Shown here: in pieces, positions 10,001 through 20,750 of the stretch
Layout of the letters: every line of letters begins with the position of its first letter
Position numbering within the stretch: the first letter of the stretch is position 1
DNA from: DAIOEK01 sp963721445
GTDB lineage: Bacteria > Chloroflexota > Anaerolineae > Anaerolineales > Anaerolineaceae
Length of the DNA stretch: 64,000 nt
Reading direction: 5' to 3'
Assembly (NCBI GenBank): GCA_963721445.1
Contig: CAVRIZ010000005.1
Span: 434,001-498,000 of the forward strand
The notes under the pieces: generated by a model
Databases searched by the model: none
What the model was told of the DNA's origin: nothing
The model's input: only the letters and a program-made list of their open reading frames with translations
Position numbers and translations under genes: made by a program

Positions 10001-13000
10001 TGACAAAACTGATCACTTTCGTCAGGGTGTTGTATTCGGATAATCGCAGGTCTTCTCTGCGGGGGATCCCGTAATGGGTACGGATGGTTGCGAACAATTC
10101 AGCCTGCTTTACCGTATCCACACCCAGATCCGCTTCCAGATCCAATTCAAGGTCCAGCATCTCCACCGGATAACCGGTCTTTTCACTTACAACGGAGAGG
10201 ACATAATTTTTTACGTCCACATCATCTGTACCATTGATACTGGTTTGAGTTTGAGGAGTCTCTGAAGCAAGGGCTGGTGCTTCCGAGTGAGTATCCACTG
10301 TTTGCTTGATTTCCGTTTTTTGATAATTGGCTGACGGAGCTTCCTGGGTCCAGGTTGAAGGGAGTTCTCCATATGTCCAATTGGATACCACGGGTGCATG
10401 CTGCGGCACTCCCTGGTTGCGAACCCGGAGTGTTCGTTGGACAACTTCCAACTCGGTAGAGTTATACCCTGTGACGGTATCCAACCAGCCTTGATAACGA
10501 TCCTGTTGAATCCGGATCCCTTCTCCGGGTGTTTTGCGATAGAGCGTCATCGCGATCTGCGAACCAAATCCAGCCCCTAATCGTAATGCGTACTCAATGG
10601 GATACTTCCCGCCTTTGGAAAGTTTGAGGTTCCCCAATTCCGGGTCCGGTTCAAATCCTTCCTCAATATGAGCAATGGGAGGAACCATACCAAGTTCAAG
10701 CGATTTAACCGCGATCACGTCTTCAATTCCTACGCCCATTGCATGACCGGTGAAACCTTTTGTATTCGCAATTACGACTTGATCAGCATTCTGGTGGAAT
10801 GTGTTCCGCAACGCATGAATCTCCGCGGATGCGCTACCACCTCTCGCTGGAGTGTATGTTTCGTGAGAGATGAAAACCATTTTTCCGGCAGCTTCGCTGC
10901 GATCCATTCCGAACCGCTCTTCCGCTACCCGGACTAACCGGTTCATTACCTCGCTTACATGGGAAATATCCAAGCGGGTGCCGTGGAACGCGCTGTTTGC
11001 AATTTGTGATGAAACAATTTCACAGATCGCACGAACACCACGTTCACGAGCCGCGTCTTCACTCTCGATCACAAGAGCTGCAGCGCCCATTCCCATGATC
11101 ATTCCATTTCGGCGACGGTCAAAGGGAAGCGAGGCCATCCGTACATTTCCTTCGGTGGTGGCAGCTCCGCTGGCGAATAAGCTCGTTCCGATCCAGGGGA
11201 CCAAATCCGGGTTTGTAACATCATCACCGGCAATGACAATCACACGCCGGCACCTGCCGGAGCGGATCAAATCTTCCGCGATGGCAACTCCATGCGTGGT
11301 TGTGGCGCAGGCGGCATTTACGTGTGTGACCGGTCCCCGCGCTCCGATGTATTCGGCGAACTGGGAATGTCCCATGGATAAAATACGGAAAATATAGCGC
11401 CGGTCAAAGTGATAATCAAGCTCATTCAATGACCCTTCCAGTACCAGCTTGCGGCGGTCCAGGTCATTTAATAACTCTGTCTGTCCGGATGGGTTCAATT
11501 GAAGGATCAGATCCCGGATCGATTTAACTTCTTCCAATTGTTTTGACAATGATTGATGGCTGGTATATCGGTTTGATTCTTCCACGATGCGGTTCAATCC
11601 CGGGAAGGCAGAGCAAAAGACAATACCGGTATCATCCTGCAATGATTCAGGTAATTTGAGTCGATCCGGTAATAGGGTGCCTTTGCTGGTCTTACGGTAA
11701 TTCATTACCAGAGGGATCCCGGCATCTTTCAGCGCATCAATTCCGGCAGCGATAGCGAGTTGAGTTGAAATATCCAACGAATCCACCCGTTCTTCGGGCA
11801 CCCCAAAATCACGCACCAGATCAAATTCACCACGCTGTCCACTCAGCTTCAAGGTTTGATCGAGATCGGTGATCTCTTCCATGACAGCTCCGGCTTCACT
11901 CTTCACCAGACGGGTCACCCTCTTATCCAGGATTCCCTCGCGGACATCGTCATCCAATGCTTCGATCATCATCTCACCATTCATGAGACGCTGGATATTC
12001 TGATCATCAAATACCTTCCTGCCCCTACCCGGTAAACCTAATCCCGCTCCAGTCACAACGACAGATCCGGTCATGGTTGCAATCGGTTTGACATTTGAAA
12101 TTGAAAGAGCTGGAGTGATCACAGGCTGAATAGTCGCAGTTGGAGTAGCTAATTCGGCTGCGCCAACACCTGCGGCATATAATCCGCACAATGCTTCATT
12201 AAAACTCGCTTTACCACCCTTGCGAGGATGGTTGGTCGCGAGGATGGTTACGTCTGTCCGGTCCTTGAAATTATCGGTAGCTAATGCATTCAAAACCCGT
12301 TTCGGTCCGACCTCTACAAATACCCGGACCCCCATTGAGTACAGGGTTTGCATACTTTTAACCATCTGAACCGGTGAGGCAACCTGAGCACCAAGGATGG
12401 ATACGATCTCCTCTTTGGATGTTGGATACATTTCTCCGGTCACATTGGCTACGATTGGTAATCGAGGTGCTTGGACATTCATCCGCTCGATCACCTGCAT
12501 CATCGGTCCACTGGCAGGTGCCACGATCTGAGTATGGAAAGCATGCGAGACCGGAATTTTCACTGCCTGGAAGCCGGCTTCTTGAAATGCCACCAATGCC
12601 TGATCGACAGCGCTTGTTGCGCCACCTATTACCGATTGAACCGGGCTATTAATATTGGCAAGAACGACATACCCATTGATGGTCTGTAGAATAGCTTCCA
12701 CTTTTTCCAATGGCGCAGATACGGCTGCCATACAGCCGTTATCAGCCATACTCACTTTCGCCATTTCTCGACCGCGAACACTGACAACCTGAAGGGCCTC
12801 TGAAAAGGTCAGGACGCCTGCTGCAACCAGCGCGGCATATTCCCCAAGGCTATGACCGATCACCACATCCGGATTGATCCCATATTTTTGTAATACCCGC
12901 AATAAGGCTACGTTGGCGGTCAACATGGCTGGTTGAGTGATGGTTGTATCTTTCAGGTTTTTTTCCGCCTGAGCGATTGATTCATCATCTCCATCCACAT

Positions 13001-15336
13001 AGATGTAACTCGTCAATGGCTTTCCGAATATGGGTGTCATCACCCGGTCTGCTTCGTCAAACGTCTCCACGACCACAGGTTCGGTTTCGTGTAAATCCTT
13101 CAGCATATTCACATATTGTGATCCCTGTCCGGGAAACATAAACGCGATCTTCGCGTGCTTTCCACTTCCCCGAAAAACGCCCTGACCCTGCAATGCGGGC
13201 CAGACCCCAGCCTTCTCGTTTGTAAAGGCGGCTGACACTTTCTCTAATTTCTTAAGCAGTTCAGCCGGGTCAGCATAGTCAATCGCCAATCGTTCCATTT
13301 TTGCAAGGGCTTCCGGGGATGGGCATACACTTTCAGGCAGAAGATCATTTCTTACTGACTTCAGAGTTTGCTCAACCTGGTTGGCAAGTTCGCTAATTGA
13401 ATCAGCGGATAAGAAGAACAATCCCTGGTACGGTTGGAGTTTATCCTGTGCTTCGGTTGATTTCTGAACAACTGCTGTTGTTTCGTCCGGTTTCACAACC
13501 GGCATCTCACTCAAAGAAATTTTCGATGAGAGGCCATTTGTATTCGAAGACAATGCTTCCGTGACGAATCCGACCACTTTGGTCAGGGTGTTATAGTCCG
13601 TCAGCCGCAGATCTTCCTTACGGGGGATCCCGTAATTTGTTCGGATCATTGCGAATAATTCTGCCTGCTTTACCGTGTCAATTCCCAGGTCGGCTTCCAA
13701 ATCCAGATCCATGTCCAACATTTCTGGAGGATAGCCTGTTTTTTCGGAGACTGCCTGCAGCACATACGATTGGATCTCATCCACCTTGGCGGATGGCAAA
13801 GAAACCAGTTCGGATTCCATTGTTGCTTCGGTCGGTTCGATGGTAGTCGTTTGAATTGGCATTATTGTTTTCTCTGCGAATGTGTTGGATGGATAGCTTG
13901 TCTTTTCACCCTGAAGAATTCCGGGGACGTATTCTTCCAATACCATGTGGAAATTTGTCCCGCCAAAACCAAATGAACTAACGCCAGCCCGCCGTGTGTC
14001 ACCAGGTTTAACATCCCACGGTGTGGCAGACGTATTTACCCGGAAGGGAAGATGACTGAAATCAATGGCCGGGTTGGGTTTTTCAAAATTGGCAGAAGGC
14101 GGAAGGGTTTTATGATACAAACCCAGGACAACTTTTCAGGACTCCCGCCGCACCCGCGGCACTTTTCAAATGTCCGATATTGGATTTGACCGAACCAATG
14201 GCAACCGATCCGATTGGAAGACCGAGGTTGCCAAGTACCGAATTCATACTTCCAACTTCGGTCACATCTCCAACCCTGGTTGATGTGCCATGCCCTTCAA
14301 TTAAGGAGACTGTCTGCGGAGCCAGACCGGCATCCTTCCAGGCTCGTTCCAGGGCACGTTGTTGTCCCAATGGATTGGGTGCGGTTATTCCTTTGCCCTT
14401 CCCATCGCTGCTGCCACCTACACCTCTGATCACCGCATAGACCGTATCGCCTTGGGCTTCCGCGTCTTCCAATCGTTTCAGAAGAAAGATCACCGCTCCT
14501 TCTCCCATCACGAATCCATTGGCACCATCGGCATAAGGCCTGGAGCCATCTGGACTTAAAGCCCCGATCTTGCTGAATTTTACAAAAGATTCTGGACCCA
14601 TATTGCGGTCCACCCCGCCGGACAGCACCGCATCGAATTTATGGTTGAGCAATCCTTCCATTGCAGTTTCCATCGCAGCCAGCGATGAAGCACAGGCGGC
14701 GTCGGTCACAAAATTAGGTCCGGAAAAATTAAACACATTCGCTACCCGGCCAGCGATGATATTCGATAACTCACCTGGCATGGTGTCTTCGGTGATATCA
14801 GGGATACCAGATTGAATGTTGGATCTCATCCCATCCGTTAATGCAGCCCTGACAGAGGCTGGAAGAGATTGGAATTCTGCCACAGATTCCAATGCGCCAA
14901 TGTATTCCGGCGCACAGATCCGTAATGTAGAGCGGTAATGCCTCTCACCTGCCAGCGCATTACCCAGAATTACTGCAACTCTCTCGGTATTCAATGGTCT
15001 CTGGGGATAGCCATAATCTTGCAAAGCCTGTAAACAGGCTGCAATCGCCCATTGTTGGGCTTCGTCCATTACCGCGAGAACCCGGGGTGGGATAGCTATG
15101 TGAGATTGGAATGGATCGAATTGGTATCCGCGCACAAATGCACCGATCTTACTGTAGGTTTTATCAGGCGCTTTCGGATCCGGATCAAAGTAATAATCAA
15201 CATTCCAACGATTTGGCGGTACTTCGATAATCGAATCCTTTTTTTGTATGATATTTTCCCAAAATGCCTTCACATTGAATGCATCCGGTAAGATCGCCCC
15301 CATACCAACGATTGCGATTGCCTTTATATTTGACAT
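7071..15336 (-). CDS. Pfa-like type I fatty acid/polyketide megasynthase (KS-ACP-AT-KS-ACP-ACP-KR-DH), one +1 frameshift
   Basis: Multidomain synthase of about 2,754 residues, probably building a long-chain or polyunsaturated secondary lipid with the adjacent PfaD and PPTase. The start at 15336 has AAGGAGAT upstream. Approximate domains: KS1 1-470 (Cys215 in DAACASS, His349 in EGHGTS, His389 in SNIGH); ACP1 ~510-590; AT ~725-1050 (GHSLGEYAA, Ser829); KS2 ~1090-1605 (Cys1343 in NAACATTT, then HETYTPA and KGFTGHAMG); ACP2 ~1706-1780; ACP3 ~1827-1900; KR ~2140-2390 (TGGTAG, SS..Y..N); DH ~2460-2754 (HALNGVPVLPG). All three ACPs read DLG(I/V)DTVKQAE, with Thr where the phosphopantetheine serine is expected. 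The frame breaks near 14130: CTGAAAAGTT with one A too many; removing it joins GVLK to VVLGLYHKTLPP. No terminal thioesterase is seen. Confidence 0.88.
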
Positions 15337-15360
15337 AGTATCTCCTTCATGCGGTGTGTA

Positions 15361-15580
15361 GGCAGGAAAGTCCTCTCGAATGAGTACAGGCAACACGAAA
15401 CAACACCTGGCTTAACAGGTGTTCTCAGGAGCCTTGATTACATGTTCTTGAGAGCACTACCCGTCAGGGTATGAGATGCAGTGAACCACTGCAGAAGATT
15501 TCTAGTGTTGCACCATCCGTTTTCGAGATGGTGTCTTTGTCAGGAAAACACCCAGCTGGAAGGTAAGTTACGCAAAATGG
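15361..15580. ncRNA. Hairpin-rich intergenic region, possible structured RNA or leader
   Basis: The 330-bp gap between the divergent synthase and rhodanese genes contains four strong hairpins in 132 bp: AACACCTG/CAGGTGTT (15402-15423), TACCC/GGGTA with a GTCA loop (15458-15471), TGCAGTG/CACTGCA with an AAC loop (15477-15493) and CACCATC/GATGGTG (15511-15533). A longer-range pairing CAACAC 15391-15396 with GTGTTG 15505-15510 would enclose the first three. This density is well above that of other gaps in the window. I could not match it to RNase P, 6S, tmRNA, SRP RNA or a riboswitch class, and the strand is undetermined. It could be a long leader of either neighbour or a remnant of a palindromic repeat element. 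Confidence 0.35.
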
Positions 15581-15666
15581 GTCGATCAATCTCAGGTACA
15601 ATTAAAAATGTCACTTTTCAGGAACTCGGTCATCTAGAATATTAATGGAAATAAAAGGGCGTACCC

Positions 15667-16104
15667 ATGAATAAATCAAAACCTACAAATCGGAAGTTCA
15701 TATATATTGGGATCGGAATTCTGGCAGTTCTCGCAATCCTAGCGGGAATCTATTTCAACTCTGCAGGCAATAAACCTTCTCTGGCTGCCCTTCCACTGGA
15801 AGTCTCGGTTAAGGAAGCCGCAGCGATGAAAGACGCAGGATCCTTTATTCTGGATGTTCGCCAGCCGGAAGAATGGAACCAGGGACATATCTCGGGTGCG
15901 TTGCTAATTCCCCTCGGGGATCTGTCAGCAAGATTATCAGAATTGCCCACCGATAAAGATATTGTTGTTGTATGCAGGTCGGGAAATCGAAGCGCTCAGG
16001 CACGCGATATTTTGCGAAACGCTGGTTTATCCCGCACTACCAGTATGGCCGGTGGAATGAATGAATGGGTGTCAAATGGATATCCAGCAATGACAGGTCC
16101 TTAA
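15667..16104 (+). CDS. Membrane-anchored rhodanese-domain protein
   Basis: A 145-residue single-domain rhodanese, expected to act as a sulfurtransferase or persulfide carrier on the outer face of the membrane. An N-terminal signal anchor (residues ~11-29, IGIGILAVLAILAGIYF) is followed by one rhodanese domain (~45-143) with ILDVRQPEEWNQGHISGA and the active-site loop CRSGNRS, in which the first Cys is the catalytic residue. The C-terminal GGMNEWVSNGYP is typical of the family. The gene stands alone, downstream of the hairpin-rich gap, and is closed by a strong palindromic terminator. Confidence 0.88.
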   Translation: MNKSKPTNRKFIYIGIGILAVLAILAGIYFNSAGNKPSLAALPLEVSVKEAAAMKDAGSFILDVRQPEEWNQGHISGALLIPLGDLSARLSELPTDKDIVVVCRSGNRSAQARDILRNAGLSRTTSMAGGMNEWVSNGYPAMTGP

Positions 16105-16122
16105 TATTGAACGGAACATATA

Positions 16123-16154
16123 AAAATCGGGCAGGTGATCACCTGCCCGATTTT
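16123..16154. terminator. Bidirectional rho-independent terminator
   Basis: A perfect 32-bp palindrome whose 16-bp arms run from AAAATCGG GCAGGTGA to the complement, giving A- and T-runs at the two ends. It lies between the convergent rhodanese (+) and symporter (-) genes and would terminate both. Confidence 0.85.
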
Positions 16155-16168
16155 CTTGTTTCTATGTA

Positions 16169-17825
16169 TTACTCATCCTTTTCGTCCGGTCTTAGCTTTC
16201 TAAAAGCATCTTTGATGGGAAGGAATCCAAAGTTCAGGCTCGGAGTCATATCCAATTCTTCGCCGTAGTAATCGGTAAGCTTTCTGGGTGGATTGGATGT
16301 CTGAGTCGCGAGAGACACCACGATCATCAGGATCATTGATGAGAAAAACGCGATGAATGATCCGATATAAACCGCGTCCCAAAGGGCGCACCACCAGCCA
16401 TCGCTATATACACCCATATCTGCTGTGAATTCACAGACAGCCGAAGTGGATTGGCCGCCAAATCCGAAATTGAAGAAATACCAGGTTGCCAGCCCCCAGA
16501 TAAGGAATCCGCCTACAAATGCGCTTACTGCACCTGGAGAATTGGCTTTCTTCCAGTACATGCCAAACGAGAATGGCACGAACAACCCCACCAGCAACAG
16601 GGTCCACGCGAGGATGGATAGCTCGTAAATGGTTTGTGCCCAAAGAGCTATGGACAGACCGATCGCACCATTCACACACACCATGATCCGGGTTGCCCAA
16701 AGAGCTCGCTTCCCTTCCAGCTTTTTCCCGGTAATGATCGGAATCAAATTTTCTGTGAAAGCGGAGGCACCAGCCAGGAGGGAGCTATCGGAGGTGCTCA
16801 TCAATGCCGAAGTTAATGCCGCAATGAAGATGGCCGTAAGTATTGGCGACAGATAATCCATTGAAGCCTTTACCAGCAGATAGGAGGTATCCTCCATTCC
16901 CGGGTGTAATTTAAACATCATGATACCGATCAATGGTGACATGATCCCGAAGAAGAGATAGAGAACCCCCGCGCCATAGGACCCATACACAGAAGTAGCC
17001 TGGTTACGGGCAGCCATGGAGCGCTGCATCAAGTCTTGTGTGGCGACCGAACCGAGACCAATTGCCATCCAGGCTGCCAGCCAGTACATCCATCCAGTGA
17101 TACCGGTGTAACCCAGATACCCTTCTCCGGCGATGGGCAATAATGCAAATGGCTGGTTCACAAACGTCGAACCGGCTCCCTCGAATAGACCCGGGAAACC
17201 TCCAACCGCGTTCAATACGCTCAGAAAAACGAGTGTGATACCACCGGCAGTCAGGAACATCTGGAAGAAATCCAACAGGGTATCGGCCAAGCATACCACC
17301 CATGGAAGTATAGGCAGCCACAACCACGATGATGGCAACCATACCAATCGCAGGGTCAATACCGAATAAGCCATTCACGATGGCGCCACCCGCTACAATC
17401 TGCGCTGCCGTCCAGGAGAAGTATGTCAACATCTGGGCGATCACGGATAGAACGGTCATGGTTTTGTTGTATCTTCTTTCGAAGAAATCCACGACCGTCA
17501 AGTATTTCGCCCGACGCATCAACCGGACAAAGAACACGCCCGATAGGAATAGGCACATTGCTGCGCCGAATGGGTCAAAGACAACACCCTGGAAGCCGTA
17601 ATCGTAGGCGGTTTCCGACGCGCCCATCAATGTTTCGGCAGCAAACCAGGTTGCCATGATAGATGCGGAAGCCATGTAGATCGGCAGGCGGCGTCCCGCA
17701 ACGATGTAGTCCGTGTTGTTCTGTACTTTACTGCCGGCCCAAATACCGACTGCCAGACGGACCAGGAAAAAGATGACAATGAATGTCACCACCAACCAAG
17801 CAGAATGATAACCCTCAAGAACCAT
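16169..17825 (-). CDS. Sodium:solute symporter family (SSS) permease, one +1 frameshift
   Basis: Na+-coupled uptake permease with about 13 transmembrane helices, roughly 551 residues once repaired. The start at 17825 has an AAGGAGGAAGG ribosome-binding site. The first part includes the core GRRLPIYMASASIMATWFAAE and IVAGGAIVNGLFGI segments; the frame breaks near 17290 (AYTSMGGM in one frame, ADTLLDFFQMFL in the next) and a single extra base there accounts for the shift. The later part has TGWMYWLAAWMAIGLGSVATQDL and TSDSSLLAGAS, both characteristic of the family. It follows the putrescine aminotransferase gene by 51 bp on the same strand, so the substrate may be a polyamine or another amine; that is inference from context only. 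Confidence 0.85.
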
Positions 17826-17876
17826 TTTGACCTTCCTCCTTAGAATTTAAAATCGGGTTTATTGGTTTACTGCCTG

Positions 17877-19232
17877 TTACCCCACACTAATTTCTTTGAA
17901 TACTTCTTCGATCCGTCCGAGTACCTGATCAATCTGTTCCATCGTGATGATAAGAGGTGGTTCAATACGTACTGTCACCGCGCTGATTAAAGTACCTGCA
18001 ACCAGCACGCCCCGTTTGAATAATCCAGAGGCAACTTTGTAACCGATCTCGCCATCCGTGAAATGCATCCCGATCAAGAGACCTTTTCCGGTCACTTTCG
18101 CCAGAATTCCTGGATATTTCTCTTTGAGGGCATTCAATTTAGGCATAATGTAATCGCCCTTCATGGCGGCCACTTCCCACAATTTCTCGCGCACGGTGAC
18201 GTTGATCGCGGCAATGGCAGCCGAGCAAGCAAGCGCTCCGCCGCCGGTGGTTGTCGTATGAATGAAGGGATTGGGGAACATCATGCATTGCCAGATCTCT
18301 TCGGTTGAGCAGAAGGTGCTGATGGGCATGACGCCGCCGCCAAGTGATTTCGCCGTGGCGAGAATATCCGGAACTACATTCCAGTGATCCAGTCCCCAGA
18401 GCTTGCCGGTCCGTCCCATACCGGTCTGAACCTCATCCGCGATCAGCAGGACACCATATTTCTTGGTGATTTCGCGGACATTTGGCCAAAAATCGTCGGG
18501 AGGAACGATTGCCCCTGCTTCACCTTGAATGGGCTCCAGCAAAACTGCCGCGATATCCACACCGACTTTTTGGCAGATATCCAATTGTTGTTCGATGGCT
18601 TTCCAATCGCCGAAGGGGACATGGTAAACCGGTCCGCCGTAGAGTGTGCCCGGGGGAACCCTATAATCAGCTTTGCCCATCATGCTAAGGGATCCCATTG
18701 TCTTGCCATGGAATGCCTTCACCGCGACGATGAAACCATTCTTTTTGGTGTGCATCTTCGCCAGTTTGATCGCGCCTTCAATGGCTTCTGTTCCGCTGGC
18801 GCAGAAGAAACTATATTTGATGTCGCCGGGTGTGATCTGAGCAATCAGGTTGGCAAGAACGCCTCTCAATGGATCCACTAACTCCTGGCTGGGCATGGGA
18901 GTGCGTTTCAATTGTGCCGCGACTGCTTCCACAATCTCAGGATGTCCCCATCCGAGGTCCATCATGCCATATCCGCCGAGACAATCAATGTATTCACGAC
19001 CTAAAACATCATGGAAAATGGCACCTTTCCCGGTCCATTCGGTAGCTGCCCAATCCCCAGCCTCAGTAACAGACTTACGATAATCCAGCCAGCCCCGATT
19101 GAAGTACTCTGCAAAATTATTCTTACTTTCTTCAATTATTCGCTTGCCTTCCTCCTCTGTAACTTGCGGCTTCTTTATGATATTTAACCAACGATCAGAA
19201 TATTCAACTGCATTTTTTAATGACTGCGGCAT
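17877..19232 (-). CDS. patA: Class III aminotransferase, probable putrescine aminotransferase
   Basis: PLP-dependent transaminase of 451 residues that would move the amino group of putrescine to 2-oxoglutarate, yielding 4-aminobutanal (cytoplasmic polyamine catabolism). The sequence follows enterobacterial PatA closely along its length: YRKSVTEAGDWAATEW near the N-terminus, YIDCLGGYGMMDLGWGHPE, KYSFFCASGTEAIEGAIKLAK, ILEPIQGE-like LLEPIQGEAGAIVPP, the cofactor Asp in IADEVQTGMGRTG, the Schiff-base Lys in ATAKSLGGGVMP, and the PatA-like C-terminus RGVLVAGTLISAVTVRIEPPL. The start at 19232 has AAGGAGGACTT. The SSS permease downstream probably imports its substrate. Other omega-amine substrates remain possible. 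Confidence 0.82.
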   Translation of the reverse strand: MPQSLKNAVEYSDRWLNIIKKPQVTEEEGKRIIEESKNNFAEYFNRGWLDYRKSVTEAGDWAATEWTGKGAIFHDVLGREYIDCLGGYGMMDLGWGHPEIVEAVAAQLKRTPMPSQELVDPLRGVLANLIAQITPGDIKYSFFCASGTEAIEGAIKLAKMHTKKNGFIVAVKAFHGKTMGSLSMMGKADYRVPPGTLYGGPVYHVPFGDWKAIEQQLDICQKVGVDIAAVLLEPIQGEAGAIVPPDDFWPNVREITKKYGVLLIADEVQTGMGRTGKLWGLDHWNVVPDILATAKSLGGGVMPISTFCSTEEIWQCMMFPNPFIHTTTTGGGALACSAAIAAINVTVREKLWEVAAMKGDYIMPKLNALKEKYPGILAKVTGKGLLIGMHFTDGEIGYKVASGLFKRGVLVAGTLISAVTVRIEPPLIITMEQIDQVLGRIEEVFKEISVG

Positions 19233-19676
19233 AAGTCCTCCTTCAAAATGATTGGCCTCTTGCTTGAGTTAAAGATAGGAAAAGCCAAAGAAGCCTTAGT
19301 CTACATTTAACTAAAGTCACTGAGTAAAACTGCTGTGGTGAGTTAATGCTCTCCTTCTACGCTGCGGACAAAAGAATTCTGTTCTTGCGAACCTGATGCT
19401 AACGGCAGTGAGACGATCACCTACTTTTACAGCTTGTTCTATTATTTTATTAACAGGGAAACAACAAAAATGGCCCACCGGTACTTAAAACTAAAAACAT
19501 TATATAGGAATTGAACGCATGTCAAACAAAATTTGGGCTGATTCGGAGAAAAAGTGACATGAAATTTACCGATTCGGAAAGTATATTTTCTTTTCCGGTT
19601 AGACGCATCAGACCCTTTACCTGGATATGGTAAAAGTACAGATATGAAATTACAATAAATACAAGGGGATGAAACC
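19233..19676. other. Intergenic stretch, no gene found
   Basis: 444 bp between the divergent aminotransferase and epimerase genes. I see the AAGGAGG site of patA at its left end and AAGGGGATG before the epimerase at its right end, but no convincing small gene or RNA. It presumably holds the promoters of both flanking genes. Confidence 0.5.
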
Positions 19677-20670
19677 ATGACAAAACTATTATTTATCGGT
19701 GGAACCGGCACGATCAGTTCAGCTTGCAGCCAACTGGCCGTTGACAATGGTCTGGATCTTACATCTACTCAATCGTGGTACCTCCATTCGAAGCGCACCA
19801 TCACAGGCAAAAATAATCCAGGGAGACATCCGGGATCCCTCCTCCATTTCTGCACTGCTTGAAGGACAGAGATTTGATGTAGTTGTCGATTGGGTTGCGT
19901 TTACCCCCGATCAGGTCCAGATCGATCTGGATTTATTCCGTGGAAAAACAGATCAATACGTTTTTATCAGTTCTGCTTCCGTTTACCAGAAACCACCCGC
20001 GTCCCTGCCTATAACAGAATCTACTATCCTTGATAATCCTTATTGGGATTATTCAAGAAATAAAATTGCCTGTGAGGAATTATTGTTTGATTCGTACAGA
20101 AGAGAAAAATATCCGATAACGATAGTGCGTCCTTCCCATACGTATGATAAAACCCTCTTTCCGTTTCATGGGGGTTGGTCTGTCGTCGACCGTATGAAGA
20201 AGGGTTTACCCATTATCATCCACGGTGATGGAACTTCCCTATGGACGCTTACGCACCATAGAGATTTCGCAAAAGGTTTTATCGGTCTACTTGGAAATTC
20301 CCAGGCGATTGGCGATGTCTTTCATATTACTTCGGATGAATGGTTGACCTGGAATCAAATCTACGATTTGATCGCGAAAGCTGCGGGGACATTCTATAAT
20401 CCGATCCACATTCCTAGCGATTTTATCAATCATTATGATACCCACTGGGGCTCAAGTCTGCTTGGGGATAAATCTCATAGCGTGATCTTTGATAATACGA
20501 AGATAAAACGAATCGTTCCCGGATACAAAGCAGAAATTCCATTTTCTCAAGGGTCCCGGGAAATTATTGAATGGTACACAGCCGATCCCGGTCGACAAAA
20601 AATTGACCAGGACTATATGAAGGTCTATGACCGGATCATTTCGGAATACATCAATCCTGGCGTTTTGTAA
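19677..20670 (+). CDS. NAD-dependent epimerase/dehydratase-like SDR protein, one +1 frameshift
   Basis: Extended short-chain dehydrogenase/reductase, about 330 residues after repair. The dinucleotide motif is at the start (LLFIGGTGTIS, GxxGxxG), followed after the break by DIRDPSSISALLEGQRFDVVVDWVAF, the catalytic-region YVFISSASVYQ and YSRNKIACEELLF (YxxxK-like Y-S-R-N-K), and VRPSHTYD. The frame breaks near 19762: GLDLT continues as LLNRGTS if one base is removed from ACATCTACTC. AAGGGGATG precedes the ATG at 19677. Similar proteins act on nucleotide sugars, but the substrate is unknown. The export operon starts 80 bp downstream, without obvious functional connection. Confidence 0.8.
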
Positions 20671-20750
20671 AAGATGTGAATTCAATCTATCTTTTTATAC
20701 ATCCCGTGCCAGTTTATTAATGGTACGATTTTTGGTGGGATAGATAGAAT

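Noticed and set aside
15361..15580. RNase P RNA, because of a GGAAAGTCC stretch
   Set aside because: The remaining conserved blocks, notably the 3' region around the ACAGAxCCCGGCTTA consensus, are absent and the stretch is too short.
19442..19747. 101-codon reverse-strand frame in the patA-epimerase gap
   Set aside because: It runs into the epimerase start on the opposite strand and has no ribosome-binding site or conserved pattern.
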